Positions 5,081-6,506 of a stretch of DNA of 6,506 nt are shown here, in pieces. This DNA is from Campylobacterota bacterium (GTDB taxonomy: Bacteria > Campylobacterota > Campylobacteria > Campylobacterales > Sulfurospirillaceae). The stretch covers positions 1-6,506 of the forward strand of contig RZYK01000116.1 of NCBI GenBank assembly GCA_009930355.1, read 5' to 3'. The translations under genes and the position numbers were made by a program. The stretch's first letter is position 1. Every line of letters begins with the position of its first letter. A model generated the notes under the pieces. The model was not told where the DNA came from. It made no database searches and worked only from the letters and a program-made list of their open reading frames with translations.

Positions 5081-5977
5081 ATGAATGATAAAAACATTTT
5101 TTATTTTTTACTTTTTTTAGGCATGATCGCATGGGGTGGTTCATGGGTAAATGTGAAAGTTTTGGGAAGCTATATCAGTGCGTATGAGATGATTTTTATG
5201 CGTTTTGGCATCACCGCACTGACGATGATTCCCATCATTATCTGGTTAAAGCACTCGTTTAAAATCGACCTTAAAAGTTTTGGTTTGGTCGTATTGGTCT
5301 CGTTAACTTTGATTTTTTATAACAAATACTATTACCTCGGAACAAAGTTTGGTACAGCCTCTTTGGGCGGTGCTATGGTCACAACACTGATTCCTATTTT
5401 GACGTTTTTGTTCTTAGCTCTTTTAGGAACAAAAAAAGTAACACGCAAAAATGCTTTTGCTCTGTGTATTGGCGCTGTTGGAGTGCTTACGATGTTGCAT
5501 ATTTGGAGTTTCGATAGTACACGTATTTTTGTGATTCAAAATCTTTATTTTTTACTTGCGGCAATGCTATGGGCAGTTTTAACGATTATAAGCTCCAAAT
5601 CAACCAAAATTTCACCCATTGTTTTTACCTTTTACATGTACATTGTTACGGTGGCTTTGGATTGGCTCTTTTTTGTGGATGTCCGTGCGATTGCGTTTGG
5701 TACGTTTGATGGCATCTTTTGGCTCAATATGGCTCTTATCTCCATCGCCGCCTCCACGTTTACCAATACCATTTACTTTTTGGGCATTGAAAAACTAGGT
5801 GCGGCAGAGGTCAGTTCGTTTGTCTTTCTTGTGCCATTTTCAGCCATTATTCTCAGCGCCATTTTTTTAGGCGAAAAGCTTGATGTGTTTATTATTTTAG
5901 GAACGATTCTGACACTCTTTGCGGTGAAAATGCTTAATAATATTAGAGTGTTAAAGCGACGCCCAAAAAGCGTTTAA
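5081..5977 (+). CDS. EamA-family (drug/metabolite transporter superfamily) permease
   Basis: 298 residues from ATG 5081, the standard length for a ten-helix DMT carrier. A GTG at 5054 would add nine residues, but AAGGAG at 5070-5075 sits 5 bases before 5081, and MNDKNIFYFLLFLGMIAWGGSW is a typical EamA start. Two EamA repeats are visible (about 6-140 and 152-288), each with roughly five hydrophobic segments. The first contains MRFGITALTMIP (40-51); the second ends with the signature SSFVFLVPFSAIILSAIFLGE (245-265). The C-terminus is basic (VLKRRPKSV), consistent with a cytoplasmic end. The superfamily mostly exports amino acids, metabolites or drugs across the inner membrane; the substrate is unknown. 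The AraC gene just upstream is the likely regulator. The last 35 bases overlap the 3' end of the opposite-strand esterase gene. Confidence 0.92.
   Translation: MNDKNIFYFLLFLGMIAWGGSWVNVKVLGSYISAYEMIFMRFGITALTMIPIIIWLKHSFKIDLKSFGLVVLVSLTLIFYNKYYYLGTKFGTASLGGAMVTTLIPILTFLFLALLGTKKVTRKNAFALCIGAVGVLTMLHIWSFDSTRIFVIQNLYFLLAAMLWAVLTIISSKSTKISPIVFTFYMYIVTVALDWLFFVDVRAIAFGTFDGIFWLNMALISIAASTFTNTIYFLGIEKLGAAEVSSFVFLVPFSAIILSAIFLGEKLDVFIILGTILTLFAVKMLNNIRVLKRRPKSV
5632..5641. repeat. Near-copy of the palindrome (TTACATGTAC), copy 10, inside transporter gene
   Basis: Nine of ten bases match TTACATGTAA. It is read ttt-tac-atg-tac (F184 Y185 M186 Y187), a third codon phase compared with the other intragenic copies. 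As a one-mismatch copy it may be decayed or coincidental. Confidence 0.6.
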
Positions 5978-6506
5978 TACTCTCTATGTGGCGCTCTAAA
6001 CCCTCAAAACTGTGAGTGCCACCCTCTTCTAAGATGAGCTTTGCTCCCTCTAAAACATCAAGGGCTTCTTCGTAGTCTAAGACCTCATCGCCTTTTTGCA
6101 ACAAAAGTAAAATGTTTTCAAGGTTGGGTTCTTCGATTTCATAGCTCTCCAGCATCTCCAAATGCCCCTCGTTCCATTCGTAGCTTGAGTTATCATAGTA
6201 GTTCACCCCATGCCCAATGGCTCTCTTGAGTGTTTCAGGCGCATTGATGGCTGGGTTAATCAGCACCGTTTTAAGGTCATATTTGTCGCCCAAATAAAGC
6301 GCATAATACCCACCCAAAGAAGCCCCGATGAGATACACAGGCTCTTTCTCTTGATACGACTCAATAAGCTCACTGAGCGTATGAATCGCTAAATCAGGAA
6401 TGGTAGGCAGTGATGGCGCAATGAAGCGAATCTTATTTTCTTGGCAATACGCACGAAGCAGTTTCGCCTTACTCGCCTCGCCGCTAGAGCCAAATCCGTG
6501 AATGTA
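5943..6506 (-). CDS. yqiA: YqiA-type alpha/beta hydrolase (esterase), N-terminus cut by window edge
   Basis: The frame is open on the minus strand from the right edge to TAA at 5945-5943, giving 187 residues that begin YIHGFGSSGEASKAKLL. A GTG at 6338-6336 is in frame but lies inside the domain, directly before YLIGASLGGYYA, so it is not the real start; only a few N-terminal residues appear to be missing. The family order matches E. coli YqiA closely: YxHGFxSS at the start, the nucleophile elbow GASLGGYYA (S63 of the visible part), VLINPAINAPE (81-91), LLQKGDEVLDYEEA (135-148) with D140 as the likely acid, and EGGTHSFEGLE (161-171) with H165 as the catalytic histidine. E. coli YqiA is an esterase acting on short acyl esters; the physiological substrate is unknown. 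The 3' end overlaps the convergent transporter gene by 35 bases. Confidence 0.9.
   Translation of the reverse strand, partial: YIHGFGSSGEASKAKLLRAYCQENKIRFIAPSLPTIPDLAIHTLSELIESYQEKEPVYLIGASLGGYYALYLGDKYDLKTVLINPAINAPETLKRAIGHGVNYYDNSSYEWNEGHLEMLESYEIEEPNLENILLLLQKGDEVLDYEEALDVLEGAKLILEEGGTHSFEGLERHIESIKRFLGVALTL

Noticed and set aside
535..5641. CRISPR array or tandem repeat explanation for the recurring palindrome
   Set aside because: Spacing is irregular (47 to about 1000 bases), the unit is only 10 bases, and the sequence between copies is ordinary coding DNA.
6336..6338. GTG as the start of the minus-strand esterase
   Set aside because: The upstream in-frame sequence to the right edge encodes YIHGFGSSGEASKAKLL, conserved YqiA N-terminus, so the gene continues off the window.
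6041..6392. Plus-strand short open frames in the esterase region
   Set aside because: They are antisense to conserved YqiA motifs and resemble no known protein.

Overview
The window reads as ordinary chromosomal DNA of a Campylobacterota (epsilonproteobacterial) species, most like Sulfurospirillum. That is a judgement from codon use, moderate AT content, tight gene packing, short intergenic gaps and the gene set; no search was run. There is no phage, insertion sequence, CRISPR array, tRNA or rRNA. No gene-free stretch reaches 300 bases; the longest gap is about 100 bases (1529-1626).

Layout: (1) Positions 1-1528 (+) hold a translationally coupled trio joined by two ATGA overlaps: the 3' end of a TusA/YedF-like sulfur carrier, a class V aminotransferase of the cysteine desulfurase type, and a small DUF3343 putative Se/S carrier. 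This set is known for its association with selenium metabolism. (2) A 98-base gap with two copies of a palindrome and a small hairpin leads into a YiiM-type MOSC protein (1627-2319, +). (3) Converging on it is a minus-strand pair, amrA-amrB (AMMECR1-like and MEMO-like), the A and B members of the AmmeMemoRadiSam set. The radical SAM partner is not in the window. (4) Divergent from amrA is a small uncharacterised lipoprotein (3794-4192, +). (5) An AraC-type regulator (4244-5044, +) is followed closely by an EamA/DMT-family membrane transporter (5081-5977, +), probably its target. (6) A YqiA-type esterase (minus strand, 5943 to the right edge, N-terminus cut off) overlaps the transporter tail-to-tail by 35 bases.

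The most striking feature is not a gene. The 10-base palindrome TTACATGTAA occurs nine times exactly and once with one mismatch, at 535, 1541, 1588, 2325, 3147, 3423, 3740, 4214, 4701 and 5632. Chance expectation for 6.5 kb is roughly 0.01. Copies lie in promoter gaps, in a convergent gene junction, inside an operon and inside four coding regions, where the motif is read in three different codon phases. This points to a genome-wide DNA-level signal (comparable in kind to HIP1 or a DNA uptake sequence) rather than an operator for one regulon.

Functionally the window is a set of small independent units: Se/S mobilisation, a molybdenum-cofactor-type MOSC enzyme, the unexplained AmmeMemo pair, an envelope lipoprotein, a regulated exporter and a housekeeping esterase. 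No new multi-gene system is evident; the dispersed palindrome is the best candidate for something undescribed.
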